Shown here piece after piece: positions 8,055 through 16,602 of a stretch of 41,262 nt of DNA. The translations under genes and the position numbers were made by a program. Source of the stretch: Calothrix sp. FI2-JRJ7 (GTDB taxonomy: Bacteria; Cyanobacteriota; Cyanobacteriia; Cyanobacteriales; Nostocaceae); assembly GCA_019359675.1 (NCBI GenBank), contig JAHHGX010000034.1, positions 1-41,262 on the forward strand. The letters are read 5' to 3'. The notes under the pieces were generated by a model. That model was not told the DNA's origin and searched no databases. It was given only the letters and a program-made list of their open reading frames with translations. Position 1 is the stretch's first letter; each line of letters starts with the position of its first letter.

Positions 8055-8354
8055 ATGCACGTTATAAGTTTCAAAGCCTTAAGAGAATATGCTGAAATTC
8101 ATGCAGATAGTCGGGAAGCTCTAATTTACTGGTATAAAGTTGCAAGTAAGGCAAAATGGTCAAACATAGTTGAAGTGCAGGAGATTTTTTATAAAGCTGA
8201 AGCAGTCGGCAATTTTACAGTATTTAATATAAAAGGAAACAAATACCGATTGATTGTAAGTATAGACTATAAAGAAGAGTTAATTTATATTAAATATATT
8301 CTTACACACGCAGAATATGACAAGGATTATTGGAAAAATGACCCTCATTTTTAA
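8055..8354 (+). CDS. higB: HigB-family toxin (mRNA interferase)
   Basis: A 99-residue protein from ATG 8055 (MHVISFKALREYAEIHADSR). Reading from the upstream 7971 would add 28 residues translated from the dispersed repeat, so the internal ATG is chosen. It matches the cyanobacterial HigB_toxin family: ALIYWYKVASKAKWSN, IVEVQEIFYKAEAVG, FTVFNIKGNKYRLIVSIDY and the C-terminal ILTHAEYDKDYWKN. By family these are ribosome-dependent mRNA interferases of the RelE fold. The toxin-first order and the 17-base overlap with the next gene, whose product is antitoxin-like, are characteristic of higBA operons. The key conserved segments look intact, so the toxin is probably functional. Confidence 0.92.
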   Translation: MHVISFKALREYAEIHADSREALIYWYKVASKAKWSNIVEVQEIFYKAEAVGNFTVFNIKGNKYRLIVSIDYKEELIYIKYILTHAEYDKDYWKNDPHF

Positions 8355-8742
8355 TCAAGAAAAATATAGAGAGTTATTAATAACTTACCTTCCTAAACTT
8401 ATTAAGACTGAAGCTGAGAATGAAGAAGCGTTAGCTATTGTAGAAAATTTAATGCATCGTATACGAACTCCAGAAGAAAACGAACTTTATCAATTATTAA
8501 TTACCTTAATTGAAAAGTTTGAACAAGAAAATTATCATTTTGATGTGACTCCAAGCAGTCCTGAATCTTTATTATCATTTCTGTTTGAGCAATCTAATAA
8601 AACTAGAGATGATTTACAAGCATATTTAGGTTCTGAGATTTTGATTGATGATATATTAGCAGGCAAGCGGGCTATAACTCCAGAAGATGCTCAGAAACTG
8701 GGTTCATTTTTTCATGTCGAACCAAGCTTATTTACGGAATAA
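8338..8742 (+). CDS. higA: HigA-type antitoxin
   Basis: A 134-residue protein from ATG 8338 (MTLIFNQEKYRELLITYLPK); an in-frame ATG at 8317 lies deep inside higB and is less likely. The N-terminal half is an acidic helical region (AENEEALAIVENLMHRIRTPEENELYQ). The C-terminal part is a helix-turn-helix like other cyanobacterial HigA proteins (SLLSFLFEQSNKTRDDLQAYLG, ILIDDILAGKRAITPEDAQKLG, FFHVEPSLF). It should bind and neutralise HigB and autoregulate the operon. It overlaps higB by 17 bases and ends 5 bases before the ABC ATPase start, so read-through into that gene is likely. Confidence 0.9.
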   Translation: MTLIFNQEKYRELLITYLPKLIKTEAENEEALAIVENLMHRIRTPEENELYQLLITLIEKFEQENYHFDVTPSSPESLLSFLFEQSNKTRDDLQAYLGSEILIDDILAGKRAITPEDAQKLGSFFHVEPSLFTE

Positions 8743-8747
8743 AGTGT

Positions 8748-9491
8748 ATGACCCAAGAAAAGCAAGTAGCCGTTGAGTTTCGTAATGTTACACTGCGTCG
8801 TAATAATCGTGCTTTAGTATCTAATTTAAACTTTAGTATATATAAAGGTGAGGCGTTGGTGTTACTTGGCCGTAGTGGTAGCGGTAAGACTACGACGATG
8901 AAATTGATTAACCGACTTTTGGCGCCTACTGAGGGTGAGGTATTATTCGATGATATACCAACAACGCAATGGAATGAAATTAAACTTCGGCGCCGAATAG
9001 GGTACGTTATTCAAGAAACAGGCTTATTTCCACATTTTACAGTTGAACGTAATATTGGTTTAGTACCATCACTAGAAAAATGGAAACCAAAGCAAATTAA
9101 AACACGCGCACATGAGTTATTAAATTTGGTTGGTTTGGAACCTTCGACTTTTGCCCAACGTTATCCACATGAACTGTCGGGAGGACAAAGACAACGAGTT
9201 GGTGTTGCCAGAGCGCTTGCTGCTGACCCTCCTATGCTGTTAATGGATGAACCGTTTGGAGCATTAGACCCAATAACAAGGTTGGAAATACAAAGAGAAT
9301 TTAAACGTTTACAGCAAGATTTGGGAAAAACGGTTGTTTTTGTAACTCACGATATTCAAGAAGCGTTTGTTTTATCTTCGCGTATTGGGTTGATGCACCA
9401 AGGTGAACTAATTGTACTAGAGGCGCCGCAACAGTTCCGCAATTCACAACATCCTGAAGCTAAAGCTTTTTTACAATGTTTGGAATTGTAG
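8748..9491 (+). CDS. ABC transporter ATP-binding protein, osmoprotectant (OpuCA/ProV-like) type
   Basis: A 247-residue ATPase with all motifs: Walker A GRSGSGKT (41-48), Q-loop Gln89, signature LSGGQ (143-147), Walker B LLMDEP (to 168) and H-loop VTHDIQEAF. The phrasing GYVIQETGLFPHFTVERNIGLVP and the GALDPITRLEIQREFKRL block resemble ATPases of glycine-betaine/choline/carnitine uptake systems. It would energise a membrane permease at the cytoplasmic face. No permease or binding-protein gene is adjacent, so partners must lie elsewhere or be lost. It lacks the C-terminal CBS domains of classical ProV/OpuCA. It is 5 bases downstream of higA and followed by a paired-palindrome repeat. Substrate class is an inference. 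Confidence 0.85.
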   Translation: MTQEKQVAVEFRNVTLRRNNRALVSNLNFSIYKGEALVLLGRSGSGKTTTMKLINRLLAPTEGEVLFDDIPTTQWNEIKLRRRIGYVIQETGLFPHFTVERNIGLVPSLEKWKPKQIKTRAHELLNLVGLEPSTFAQRYPHELSGGQRQRVGVARALAADPPMLLMDEPFGALDPITRLEIQREFKRLQQDLGKTVVFVTHDIQEAFVLSSRIGLMHQGELIVLEAPQQFRNSQHPEAKAFLQCLEL

Positions 9492-9499
9492 AGACGTAC

Positions 9500-9565
9500 A
9501 GAAACCCGGTTTCTACGCAAAATGCTTGTTTTATTACAAGTTATCGGACAAGAAACCGGGTTTCT
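9500..9565. repeat. Paired-palindrome dispersed repeat, copy 2 (inverted)
   Basis: AGAAACCCGGTTTCT at 9500-9514 and AGAAACCGGGTTTCT at 9551-9565 flank a core with GCAAAAT and TTTTATTACAAGTT. Read on the other strand this matches copy 1 at 1773-1839. It lies between the convergent ABC ATPase and DUF5009-like genes and could form a bidirectional terminator. Confidence 0.85.
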
Positions 9566-9580
9566 AAGAGTCCTAATAAA

Positions 9581-10804
9581 TTATATTTTAATGAACCAGC
9601 GTTGACGGTACATTATCCAAGCGGCGCCGAACCATAATAATAAAGTAGCGAACGCAAATAGAAATGAACCGTTTACTGCTCCTGCCCAAGATGCAAAGTA
9701 GTTTTTATAGATGAAATTATATGCGCTAGGCGCCTCCAAACCCGTACCGATTACAGTTCTGACTAAGACTTTAATTAATAATACTGAGGCAACAAAAATG
9801 GCGATAGCGTTCATACCTAATATCTTAAAACTCTCTCCCCATTTTTTTATACCCTGTACTTCAATTAGTTCATAGCAAGCTGAAAGTAATAACAAAGCTG
9901 TTCCCGTTGTATATACTACGTATGAACTTGTCCAAAGTTTTTTGTTTATTGGGAATACAAAACTCCAAGCTAAACCTACTATTAAACAACCTATTCCAAA
10001 TAATGCTAATCCTATACTTGTACGTGTTTGAACAGGCTGTGTACGTATCCATTGACCTGTGAAAAAACCAAGCAAAACACTAACAATAGCAGGAATGGTA
10101 CTAAATAACCCTTCGGGGTCGCCTAAATTTTTAAAGCTCGCGTGTAAATGCGCGGCAGGTATAATAGAGCGGTCGATAAATGCTGCAAAATTTGCACCTG
10201 GGTTACTTTCATCTAAAACACCCGCTCCAAAACCTGGAACAGGTATATACATCATTGCTAACCAATAACCAACGAGTAGTAAACCAGCAACTACCCATGT
10301 TGCTTTTCTAGGTAATGTCAAAACAATGAGTGACGCAAACAAGTACGATAAACTAATGCGTTGCAATACTCCCATATAACGAAGACTTTCAAAATTGAAA
10401 GTCCACAGACCTTTATTCCAAAACCCGTTCAAAAATAATCCCAAGGCAAATAATATTAACGCACGACGAAATATTTTTCCATAAGGCGGACTTAAAGACT
10501 TGTGTTGTGCTGGTGCTTTAGATGACACTGATACACTGCCGCCAGAATTTTGATATGCTACATTCGCATCGCGTTCTCTTGCTACTTGGATTTTTGCATC
10601 AGTATACTTAGCGAACGAAAAAGCCATCGCTACACCAACAATGAATAAAAAGAAGGGAAACACTAAGTCAGCAAGTGTACACCCATTCCAACTAGCATGA
10701 ACCAAGGGAGCATATACATCCGGTTCAGCAATACTCGCCATATTAACAAGAATCATCCCAGCTATCGTGATGCCACGAAAGACATCAAGTGAAGTAAGTC
10801 GCAT
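9581..10804 (-). CDS. DUF5009 / heparan-alpha-glucosaminide N-acetyltransferase-like membrane protein
   Basis: A 407-residue polytopic membrane protein from ATG 10804 (MRLTSLDVFRGITIAGMILVNM), the usual beginning of this family; a 31-residue upstream extension is AT-rich and unlikely. Roughly ten hydrophobic segments follow. The N-terminal SLDVFRG motif and LADLVFPFFLFIVGVAMAFS are hallmarks of the acyltransferase-3/HGSNAT-like superfamily. Human HGSNAT moves acetyl groups from cytosolic acetyl-CoA to glucosamine across a membrane; bacterial homologues probably acylate sugars or cell-wall glycans, but substrates are unknown. Between the first helices there is an unusual Ser/Lys/Gln-rich insertion (SGGSVSVSSKAPAQ). 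The gene stands alone, convergent with the ABC ATPase gene. Confidence 0.82.
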   Translation of the reverse strand: MRLTSLDVFRGITIAGMILVNMASIAEPDVYAPLVHASWNGCTLADLVFPFFLFIVGVAMAFSFAKYTDAKIQVARERDANVAYQNSGGSVSVSSKAPAQHKSLSPPYGKIFRRALILFALGLFLNGFWNKGLWTFNFESLRYMGVLQRISLSYLFASLIVLTLPRKATWVVAGLLLVGYWLAMMYIPVPGFGAGVLDESNPGANFAAFIDRSIIPAAHLHASFKNLGDPEGLFSTIPAIVSVLLGFFTGQWIRTQPVQTRTSIGLALFGIGCLIVGLAWSFVFPINKKLWTSSYVVYTTGTALLLLSACYELIEVQGIKKWGESFKILGMNAIAIFVASVLLIKVLVRTVIGTGLEAPSAYNFIYKNYFASWAGAVNGSFLFAFATLLLWFGAAWIMYRQRWFIKI

Positions 10805-10987
10805 AATAATCAAATTTAAAATTAAGTACGTTATTAGGTAGGTTATTTTATGGGGAGGTAATTTATTACTCAACTGTAAAATACTACAACCATTCACCTA
10901 GACTCGCCAATATTACTTACGGAGCCAAAACTAAGTTAAAATTTTGTAAAGAAATATATCCAATCGTTAACGAACTTTAAATAACCT

Positions 10988-11446
10988 ATGGCTATCAAAG
11001 TTGGAGATACAGCTCCCGATTTTACCCTGACCGACCAAAATGGCGCCTCTGTAAGTCTCAGCAGCTATCGCGGTAAACCCGTCGTCTTATACTTCTACCC
11101 CAAAGACGACACACCCGGATGTACAAAAGAATCATGTGCTTTCCGTGACCAATACGAAGTCTTTAAATCAGCAGGCGCCGAAGTTATTGGTGTGAGCGCA
11201 GACTCTAATGAGTCACACCAAAAGTTTGCTGCCAAATACAAATTACCATTTACATTACTGAGTGACAAAGGTAACGCAGTACGTAATTTATATGGCGCCA
11301 AAGCGATGTTTGGATTATTTCCTGGTCGCATAACTTATATAATTGATGCTTCAGGTAAGGTTCAACTTGTGTTTGACTCAATGCTTAATTTTGAAGGACA
11401 TGTATCAGAAGCTTTGAAAACTATTCAAACACTTCAAACAGCCTAG
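10988..11446 (+). CDS. prxQ: Peroxiredoxin Q/BCP type
   Basis: A 152-residue thiol peroxidase, full length for the PrxQ/BCP class. The motif YPKDDTPGCTKESCAFRDQY holds the peroxidatic Cys45 and the resolving Cys50 four residues later, as in atypical 2-Cys PrxQ. It reduces hydrogen peroxide and organic hydroperoxides with electrons from thioredoxin; thioredoxins are encoded elsewhere in the window. There is no signal peptide, so it is cytosolic or thylakoid-associated. The conserved GRITYIIDASGKVQLVFDS strand is present. It is monocistronic and followed by a large inverted repeat that separates it from the convergent NACHT gene. Confidence 0.93.
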   Translation: MAIKVGDTAPDFTLTDQNGASVSLSSYRGKPVVLYFYPKDDTPGCTKESCAFRDQYEVFKSAGAEVIGVSADSNESHQKFAAKYKLPFTLLSDKGNAVRNLYGAKAMFGLFPGRITYIIDASGKVQLVFDSMLNFEGHVSEALKTIQTLQTA

Positions 11447-11457
11447 GCAACGGATAT

Positions 11458-11540
11458 AACGGATGTAACGGATGATGCGTTTTCTTTTATACTTATCTAA
11501 TTTGTTTGTAACGGATAATAAATCATCCGTTACATCCGTT
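11458..11540. repeat. ACGGATGTAACGGAT inverted repeat between convergent genes
   Basis: A perfect 19-bp inverted repeat: AACGGATGTAACGGATGAT at 11458-11476 and its complement at 11522-11540, with a 45-base AT-rich loop. It fills the gap between prxQ and the NACHT gene. The same sequence word recurs at 18632-18692. It may act as a bidirectional terminator or be a miniature dispersed element. Confidence 0.8.
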
Positions 11541-11546
11541 GCAAGT

Positions 11547-14471
11547 TTAACCATGCCAAGCTTGATAAAAATCAAGGTATGTCATTTTTTCCGCGCAATA
11601 CCAAATTAATTTATAGCAATGACGATGTTGTTCCATTTCTTCCTCGCTTTCTAGGTTAGAAAAGCAATCTTTTATTGATGCGATTAATTTAGGTATTTGC
11701 TGATCACGTAGCACTTTTTTGAAGTTGTCTGCTGCATGTTTGCGGGTGTTATTGCTTTTTCCATGCTTAACTAGTTCTATTAATGTATTAAAAGCTATTA
11801 CATTGTTAAGGTCAATCAGTGCTAGTTTTGCTGCTTTTTGTGCTTTTATGTCTTCGTTTTGAAGACGGGTTAATCCATTTTCCAATGCAGCTATTAGTCG
11901 AGTTATATCGATTTGTTTACAAGGTTTTCTTGATTGTCTTGATTTTTCTAGGTGTTTTTCGTTTTTTGTTTCTTCGTTTACATGAGAATTTAATAAGTTG
12001 GCTAAGGTGGGAATAGCCTTAATATGAGATAATATATTAGGGTTTTCTGTAATTAGTGCGCGAATGTTTTCGGCGACGAATGCGCGCATTACAGGATTTT
12101 CACTTTGAGCAAGTGTTTCAAATGTGGAAAATGCTGTTTTGTTTTCTGGGTCTATTTTCGCAAGTAGATAGGCGCCTTTACGACGCACAGAGTCTTTTTT
12201 GCTGGACTCAATAATTTCAGTTAGTGCATTAATGGCTGTTTTATTTCCTGGTTCTACTTTTCCTAAACTATCAGCAGCTTGTAAACGTAAAGGTTCTTGA
12301 CGAATGAATCTTACTAGTTTTTCGAGAGTCGCAATTGCTATTGTATTTCCTGGGTCAAATGTTCTACCTAAACTATATGCTGCGCTCCAGGTCTCAAACT
12401 CGTTTGGACAGTTTTGAATAAATTCTGATAATAGGGTAATTGCACATTTGCGGTCGGTTTTGAGCAATGCGACTCTTGCACCTTCTTGTACTGGCGCCGG
12501 AAAACGACACCATTTATTTTGTGCTACTGGATAACCAAACCGCCATTTAATTAAAGAATTTATTATCTCTGATGATAATGTACTAGGGAACTCAGCGACT
12601 CCCGCAGCAGCTAAGAAGTATGCTTGATAGCTGTAGTATTTACCAACACCATCGTCAAATTTAATTAAAGCGTTAATAAATTCGTCTTTAGTTTGCCCAG
12701 ATATATTATCCCTTCCTAACCATAGTAGTATGACTTCGCGCCATTGTGGTTCAAATATTCGATACGAAACTGGGGATACAGTATTAAAGAAAAATCGCCA
12801 GTCGTTTATTGCTAGTGCGGCGAAATATTCCTGGAATGTTGGATGATAGAAGGCGTAGACTTTTTCTCCTTGAGTGTCAGAAATACCTACTTGGTTCAGC
12901 CAACCTAATAATAATGCTAGTTGAAATAATCCTTCGTCCGGCGCCCCTAATACTTTACATACAAAACTATGACTGAGACGAAATTTTGTATCAGCAGTAG
13001 ATATTGCTTGTAGTGCCAACTCTCCCAAAGCTTGGTTTAACTGCTGTCGCTGTGTGGATGTTGTAGGAAACCTATCTTGCTTCCATTCGTAAATTGCTTC
13101 TACAAATTGTTTATATAGCGTAGCTTTCGTGGAAGGAAACTCACCTTGATTTAGTGCCCAAGTTCGACACATTAACGCTAAACGCAAAGGATTTTTTACT
13201 GCGTCTTTAATGCGTTGGCGCCCGGGTTGCTCTAATTCGGTTTGTAGTGTTTCTCCTAGTATAGGATTATCTTGGAACCAACGCTGAATAAATTGCCCTA
13301 CTAAATTGGGAGATTGATTAGATTTATAAGTAAAATTTAGGTTTCTATAGGTTTGAAAAGTTGAGAGTGCATTTTTACCTGCATCCCAAACATTTAAGCG
13401 ACAAGTTAATATAACGTTGGCAGTACCCACCCAACCAGTTAAAAAACTAGCAATTTTACTCAAAGCATAGCTTGATTCCATTGCCATTTCATCAACAGCA
13501 TCAAGTAATAACCATACACGTCCTTGATAAAATTGTTCGCAAAACTCTTCTTCAATTTCTACGGGAACGTGACGCTTACGAATAGCTGCACGTAACCAAT
13601 CTTGTATCAAATAATCTTCTAAACATTTCGCTTGTAAATCTGCTAACGTTACCCAAATAGGTAAATCTTCACTGTTTTCCAGTATCCAACAAGCAACTTT
13701 CTGTAACAACGTTGTTTTACCCGCACCTGGTTCTCCAACTACCGCTATTCGATGTAACTCTTGACTATTGTTTGAAGCTAGCTGTTTCAAAAATGAATCG
13801 AGCGTAAAATGCATGATTTCTGTTTCTTCAGACTCATACAAACGCGAACCTTGTGTAGGTAGTATATCTTCCCGGCGCCTATCTCGTTGCTTACGCTCAA
13901 CCAAACCCAATGGTACATAAACAGCATCTAGCTCAAAATTCATCCCATCTATACTAGTCAACGGGTTAGTCGTTAACCGTAGCTGATTATGTAACATTCC
14001 TTTACATATATCTTTCCAAGGGTCTTTTTCTTCTACTGCACTCGAAACTTCTAATACTTTCCCTGAACGGCGCCGTTCCCATTCAAGGTCAAAGCGTTGT
14101 AAATTAGCTTCAGTATCGTGACGATGGTGCCATAGATTGAGAGTAAAATGCCAATTTTCGGAACCAGCACGAGTAGAGCGGTTATCTTCTAATATTTCGA
14201 CAAAATCAGCCAAACGTCTTAGACTTTCTTTGATTTGCTCTGCATTAAGTGGGTTTTGGTTTGTTTGCAGTCCAGTTAATGCTTGTAAAAACCTAACTTT
14301 AGTACGTATAACCAAACGAGTCTCAGACAACCAGCGAATTTGAATATTTGGTTGCAGCGCATTAAGTACCAACTCATCGCAGTCCAACGCATCGTTCGCA
14401 TAAGCCAACAATGCTTCAAACAAACGACACGTGCGTTTTTTCGCTTCCGGTCCTAAGCTAACTCTTGCCAT
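11547..14471 (-). CDS. NACHT-domain STAND NTPase with HEAT-like repeats
   Basis: A 974-residue cytosolic protein. Residues 1-140 are a cyanobacterial N-terminal module (SLGPEAKKRTCRLFEALLAY, IEILEDNR-like segment, GSENWHFTLNLW, FDLEWERRR) that I recall in front of other NACHT, NB-ARC and repeat proteins. The NACHT domain follows: Walker A GEPGAGKT (246-253), Walker B VWLLLDAVDE (319-328), sensor-like VILTCRLN (353-360), and winged-helix region YHPTFQEYFAALAI (542-555). The C-terminal third consists of alpha-helical repeats of HEAT type (for example TAINALTEIIESSKKDSVRRKGAYLLAKIDPENKTAF, written here only as a landmark, around residues 710-760). STAND proteins are ligand-gated ATPase switches that oligomerise; bacterial NACHT proteins include anti-phage sensors. 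No effector enzyme domain is evident. It is monocistronic, convergent with prxQ. Confidence 0.88.
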   Translation of the reverse strand: MARVSLGPEAKKRTCRLFEALLAYANDALDCDELVLNALQPNIQIRWLSETRLVIRTKVRFLQALTGLQTNQNPLNAEQIKESLRRLADFVEILEDNRSTRAGSENWHFTLNLWHHRHDTEANLQRFDLEWERRRSGKVLEVSSAVEEKDPWKDICKGMLHNQLRLTTNPLTSIDGMNFELDAVYVPLGLVERKQRDRRREDILPTQGSRLYESEETEIMHFTLDSFLKQLASNNSQELHRIAVVGEPGAGKTTLLQKVACWILENSEDLPIWVTLADLQAKCLEDYLIQDWLRAAIRKRHVPVEIEEEFCEQFYQGRVWLLLDAVDEMAMESSYALSKIASFLTGWVGTANVILTCRLNVWDAGKNALSTFQTYRNLNFTYKSNQSPNLVGQFIQRWFQDNPILGETLQTELEQPGRQRIKDAVKNPLRLALMCRTWALNQGEFPSTKATLYKQFVEAIYEWKQDRFPTTSTQRQQLNQALGELALQAISTADTKFRLSHSFVCKVLGAPDEGLFQLALLLGWLNQVGISDTQGEKVYAFYHPTFQEYFAALAINDWRFFFNTVSPVSYRIFEPQWREVILLWLGRDNISGQTKDEFINALIKFDDGVGKYYSYQAYFLAAAGVAEFPSTLSSEIINSLIKWRFGYPVAQNKWCRFPAPVQEGARVALLKTDRKCAITLLSEFIQNCPNEFETWSAAYSLGRTFDPGNTIAIATLEKLVRFIRQEPLRLQAADSLGKVEPGNKTAINALTEIIESSKKDSVRRKGAYLLAKIDPENKTAFSTFETLAQSENPVMRAFVAENIRALITENPNILSHIKAIPTLANLLNSHVNEETKNEKHLEKSRQSRKPCKQIDITRLIAALENGLTRLQNEDIKAQKAAKLALIDLNNVIAFNTLIELVKHGKSNNTRKHAADNFKKVLRDQQIPKLIASIKDCFSNLESEEEMEQHRHCYKLIWYCAEKMTYLDFYQAWHG

Positions 14472-14680
14472 CGCAGCGCTTTTTAAGGAATTTAACCAAG
14501 TTTAACAACTTTTTTGGGAACAATATAGTCAAGGGATTCCCTTGGGTTGTTGACTTCCCCCAGGTTTAAAGTCTTGAGGAAAGCTGAGGTTTTTATGCTG
14601 GCGCCTTAAGAGCGTTGGCTAGGGGAAGAGGGTGCGTTTATATTCAGTTTATATTCAAAACAATATAAAGAGTGATAATT

Positions 14681-15058
14681 ATGTTAAAACTTACCTACGC
14701 AGAAAACAGCTTTGACCTTGAATATATTGACCAACCTTGGGAAAATTGGATAAATATTAGAGTTGCTTTAGCTTTGCAAAGCGGTTGTAATATTCACGTA
14801 CAAAATATTACAGCTTCTTTTACAATCAAATTAGACTCGTTTGAATTCGCTGAGTTGAGCAAAGCTGTTCAAAATGATAATAGAATTAAAATTTGTTATT
14901 GCGATGTTAATGTCGTTGAGGTTTCGCTTAAAGGTGTGTGGTTAAGCTCAAATGTTGACAGCGAAGAAGGTGTATTTGTCACTACGCTTAATACTTTGAC
15001 AGAGTTTTACTTAATTGCTATAGAACAAAAGCAACATTCTTGTTATTCTGCATTGTAA
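14681..15058 (+). CDS. alr0857-family conserved cyanobacterial hypothetical protein
   Basis: A 125-residue protein from ATG 14681 (MLKLTYAENSFDLEYIDQPW); a GTG nine bases upstream (14672) is an alternative, but AAAGAG at 14667-14672 spaces better with the ATG. The sequence follows a small cyanobacteria-specific family beginning MLKLTY-ENSF, with RVALALQSG near residue 30 and VEVSLKGVWLSSNVDSEEGVFVTT in the second half. Function is unknown. It has no signal peptide or membrane helix and is predicted mixed alpha/beta. It ends 8 bases before the 3' end of the convergent kinase-like gene. Family memory is reasonably firm; no functional inference is offered. Confidence 0.75.
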   Translation: MLKLTYAENSFDLEYIDQPWENWINIRVALALQSGCNIHVQNITASFTIKLDSFEFAELSKAVQNDNRIKICYCDVNVVEVSLKGVWLSSNVDSEEGVFVTTLNTLTEFYLIAIEQKQHSCYSAL

Positions 15059-15066
15059 TGTTGGTG

Positions 15067-15771
15067 TTATATGTTGCCTATTATCCCTATAACACCTGCT
15101 GCCACTAACGGTACGCTAAAGTTATCTGTACCGTGTGGTGATATTGCTTCAACAAGTGTTGCGACACCTGCACTTAGTAATGATGCAAGAACTATCTTCC
15201 ACATTTCCCACTGTAATGAATTCTGACTTAATAATGAACCCGGTAATAGTTTCAACACTATGAAAACTACTATTGTGCTAACTACAAACATTACTGCTGA
15301 ACCTTCAAACGATTTAATACTTTGCCCAAATTGATACTTATTTTTACCGTAATATTTCCCAATTAATGCAGCTAGTGCATCACCCCAAGTCATTACCATT
15401 ATCCCAGCAACCGCAATTGGTACTTCGTCATCATGAAGCGGGCGCCAAAATACCGCAAATAATAATGTCACAGAAATCGCAAAATACACAGTTCCTGGTG
15501 AAGAGTTAGAAGAATCTAGCGCACGCACAACTTTATAACGATATAGTATAAAATTAATAACTATAAATGAAGCAAAAGGTATTATACCGATTTGCCATGT
15601 ATTAAATAGTGCTAGTATTCCGAAAACCCACATTCCGGCGCCAATGTGTACAAATTTTCGTGTTAAATCAGCTTTTATACCTACAATTCGTTGCAGCGCT
15701 TCGCCAATTAACAGCAATGTTACTGCATAAGCATAAGAAATTCCTAGACCAACAAAATCACTGGCTGTCAT
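15067..15771 (-). CDS. Phytol/polyprenol kinase-like membrane protein (VTE5 / DGK1 family)
   Basis: A 234-residue integral membrane protein with about seven hydrophobic helices. The diagnostic segments are DLTRKFVHIGAGMWVFG near residue 35, then ALDSSNSSPGTVYFAIS, VMTWGDALAALIGKYYGKNKY and KSFEGSAVMFVVS, which form the CTP-dependent lipid kinase signature of phytol kinase and diacylglycerol/dolichol kinases. In cyanobacteria and plastids VTE5-type enzymes phosphorylate phytol released from chlorophyll, feeding tocopherol and chlorophyll synthesis. The C-terminus carries VEAISPHGTDNFSVPLVAAGV, also conserved. Phytol as substrate is inferred from the phylogenetic context, not shown. It is divergent from the universal stress gene, with a 120-bp shared upstream region. 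Confidence 0.85.
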   Translation of the reverse strand: MTASDFVGLGISYAYAVTLLLIGEALQRIVGIKADLTRKFVHIGAGMWVFGILALFNTWQIGIIPFASFIVINFILYRYKVVRALDSSNSSPGTVYFAISVTLLFAVFWRPLHDDEVPIAVAGIMVMTWGDALAALIGKYYGKNKYQFGQSIKSFEGSAVMFVVSTIVVFIVLKLLPGSLLSQNSLQWEMWKIVLASLLSAGVATLVEAISPHGTDNFSVPLVAAGVIGIIGNI

Positions 15772-15891
15772 TGCTTTGATATTATGTAACGATTGATGTA
15801 TTAATTCTATATTTTTATGACCACAATTACGCGGCGCAGAAGAAAGCAGTTACATTAAATTTATCTCTCTTATAGTTTTGGGGGATTTAGT

Positions 15892-16428
15892 ATGCATAGT
15901 AAAATATTGGTTGCGGTTGAAAATAATCAAATTGGTGAAGCTGTTTTTAACGAAGCGTTATCAATGGCAAAAACAAACGGTGCCTGCTTAATGTTATTAC
16001 ATGTAACATCACCGTTTGAAGAACGATATGTAAATCCAATTTCAATAGACCCGTATAGCTTTTACCCAACGATGCATTCAGAAGCTATACTGCAAAGCCT
16101 CAAAAAGTGGGACGCATTGAAACAAGAATGCACAGACTTTTTAATGGCATTATCACAACGTGCTGCTTCATATGGTATTAGCGCCGAATTTACACAAAAT
16201 CTTGGCGACCCAGGACGTATAATTTGCGATATGGCTCGAAACTGGCAAGCTGATTTAATTATTGTCGGGCGCCGTGGACGTGTTGGACTTAGCGAATTTT
16301 TCTTGGGTAGCGTCAGTAATTATGTGCTACATCATGCCCACTGTTCAGTGTTAACTGTTCAAGGAACGTTAAAAAATACAGAAGAAACCTTGGCACAATC
16401 TTGCCAAATAGCAGGAACAACCTTCTAG
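15892..16428 (+). CDS. Universal stress protein (UspA family)
   Basis: A 178-residue single-domain USP. It opens with MHSKILVAVE and has the second strand MLLHVTSPFEERY. The nucleotide-binding motif is VGRRGRVGLSEFFLGSVSNYV, with Gly126, Gly129 and Gly139-Ser140 matching the G-2X-G-9X-G-S/T pattern of ATP-binding USPs. An insertion (YVNPISIDPYSFYPTMH) after strand 2 is common in cyanobacterial members. It probably acts as a cytosolic homodimeric nucleotide-binding stress protein; its signal is unknown. A GGGGGA-rich leader precedes the ATG. The gene stands alone; a hairpin repeat lies 60 bases downstream. Confidence 0.9.
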   Translation: MHSKILVAVENNQIGEAVFNEALSMAKTNGACLMLLHVTSPFEERYVNPISIDPYSFYPTMHSEAILQSLKKWDALKQECTDFLMALSQRAASYGISAEFTQNLGDPGRIICDMARNWQADLIIVGRRGRVGLSEFFLGSVSNYVLHHAHCSVLTVQGTLKNTEETLAQSCQIAGTTF

Positions 16429-16488
16429 CAGTAAAATATAAATTGTCTTTAAATTTATAGGTATTCAATTATACATTATTGATTTACA

Positions 16489-16538
16489 GTAGAGACGCGA
16501 TTTATTCCCTGGGGGACACTCCGTGAACGCGTCTCTAC
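16489..16538. repeat. GTAGAGACGCG...CGCGTCTCTAC hairpin
   Basis: Perfect 11-bp inverted repeat arms (16489-16499 and 16528-16538) enclose a loop containing CCCTGGGGGACACTCCGTG. It is another member of the GTAGAGACG family and lies between the USP and pentapeptide genes. Confidence 0.8.
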
Positions 16539-16602
16539 ATTTATGGCGTGCTAAATGATGTTTAATGGTTAATGAATAATTATTGAGTTTTGTTAAGTTA
16601 AT

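Noticed and set aside
8055-14471. A defence island formed by HigBA and the NACHT gene
   Set aside because: They are separated by unrelated metabolic genes on different strands and no restriction, CBASS or other defence genes lie between them.
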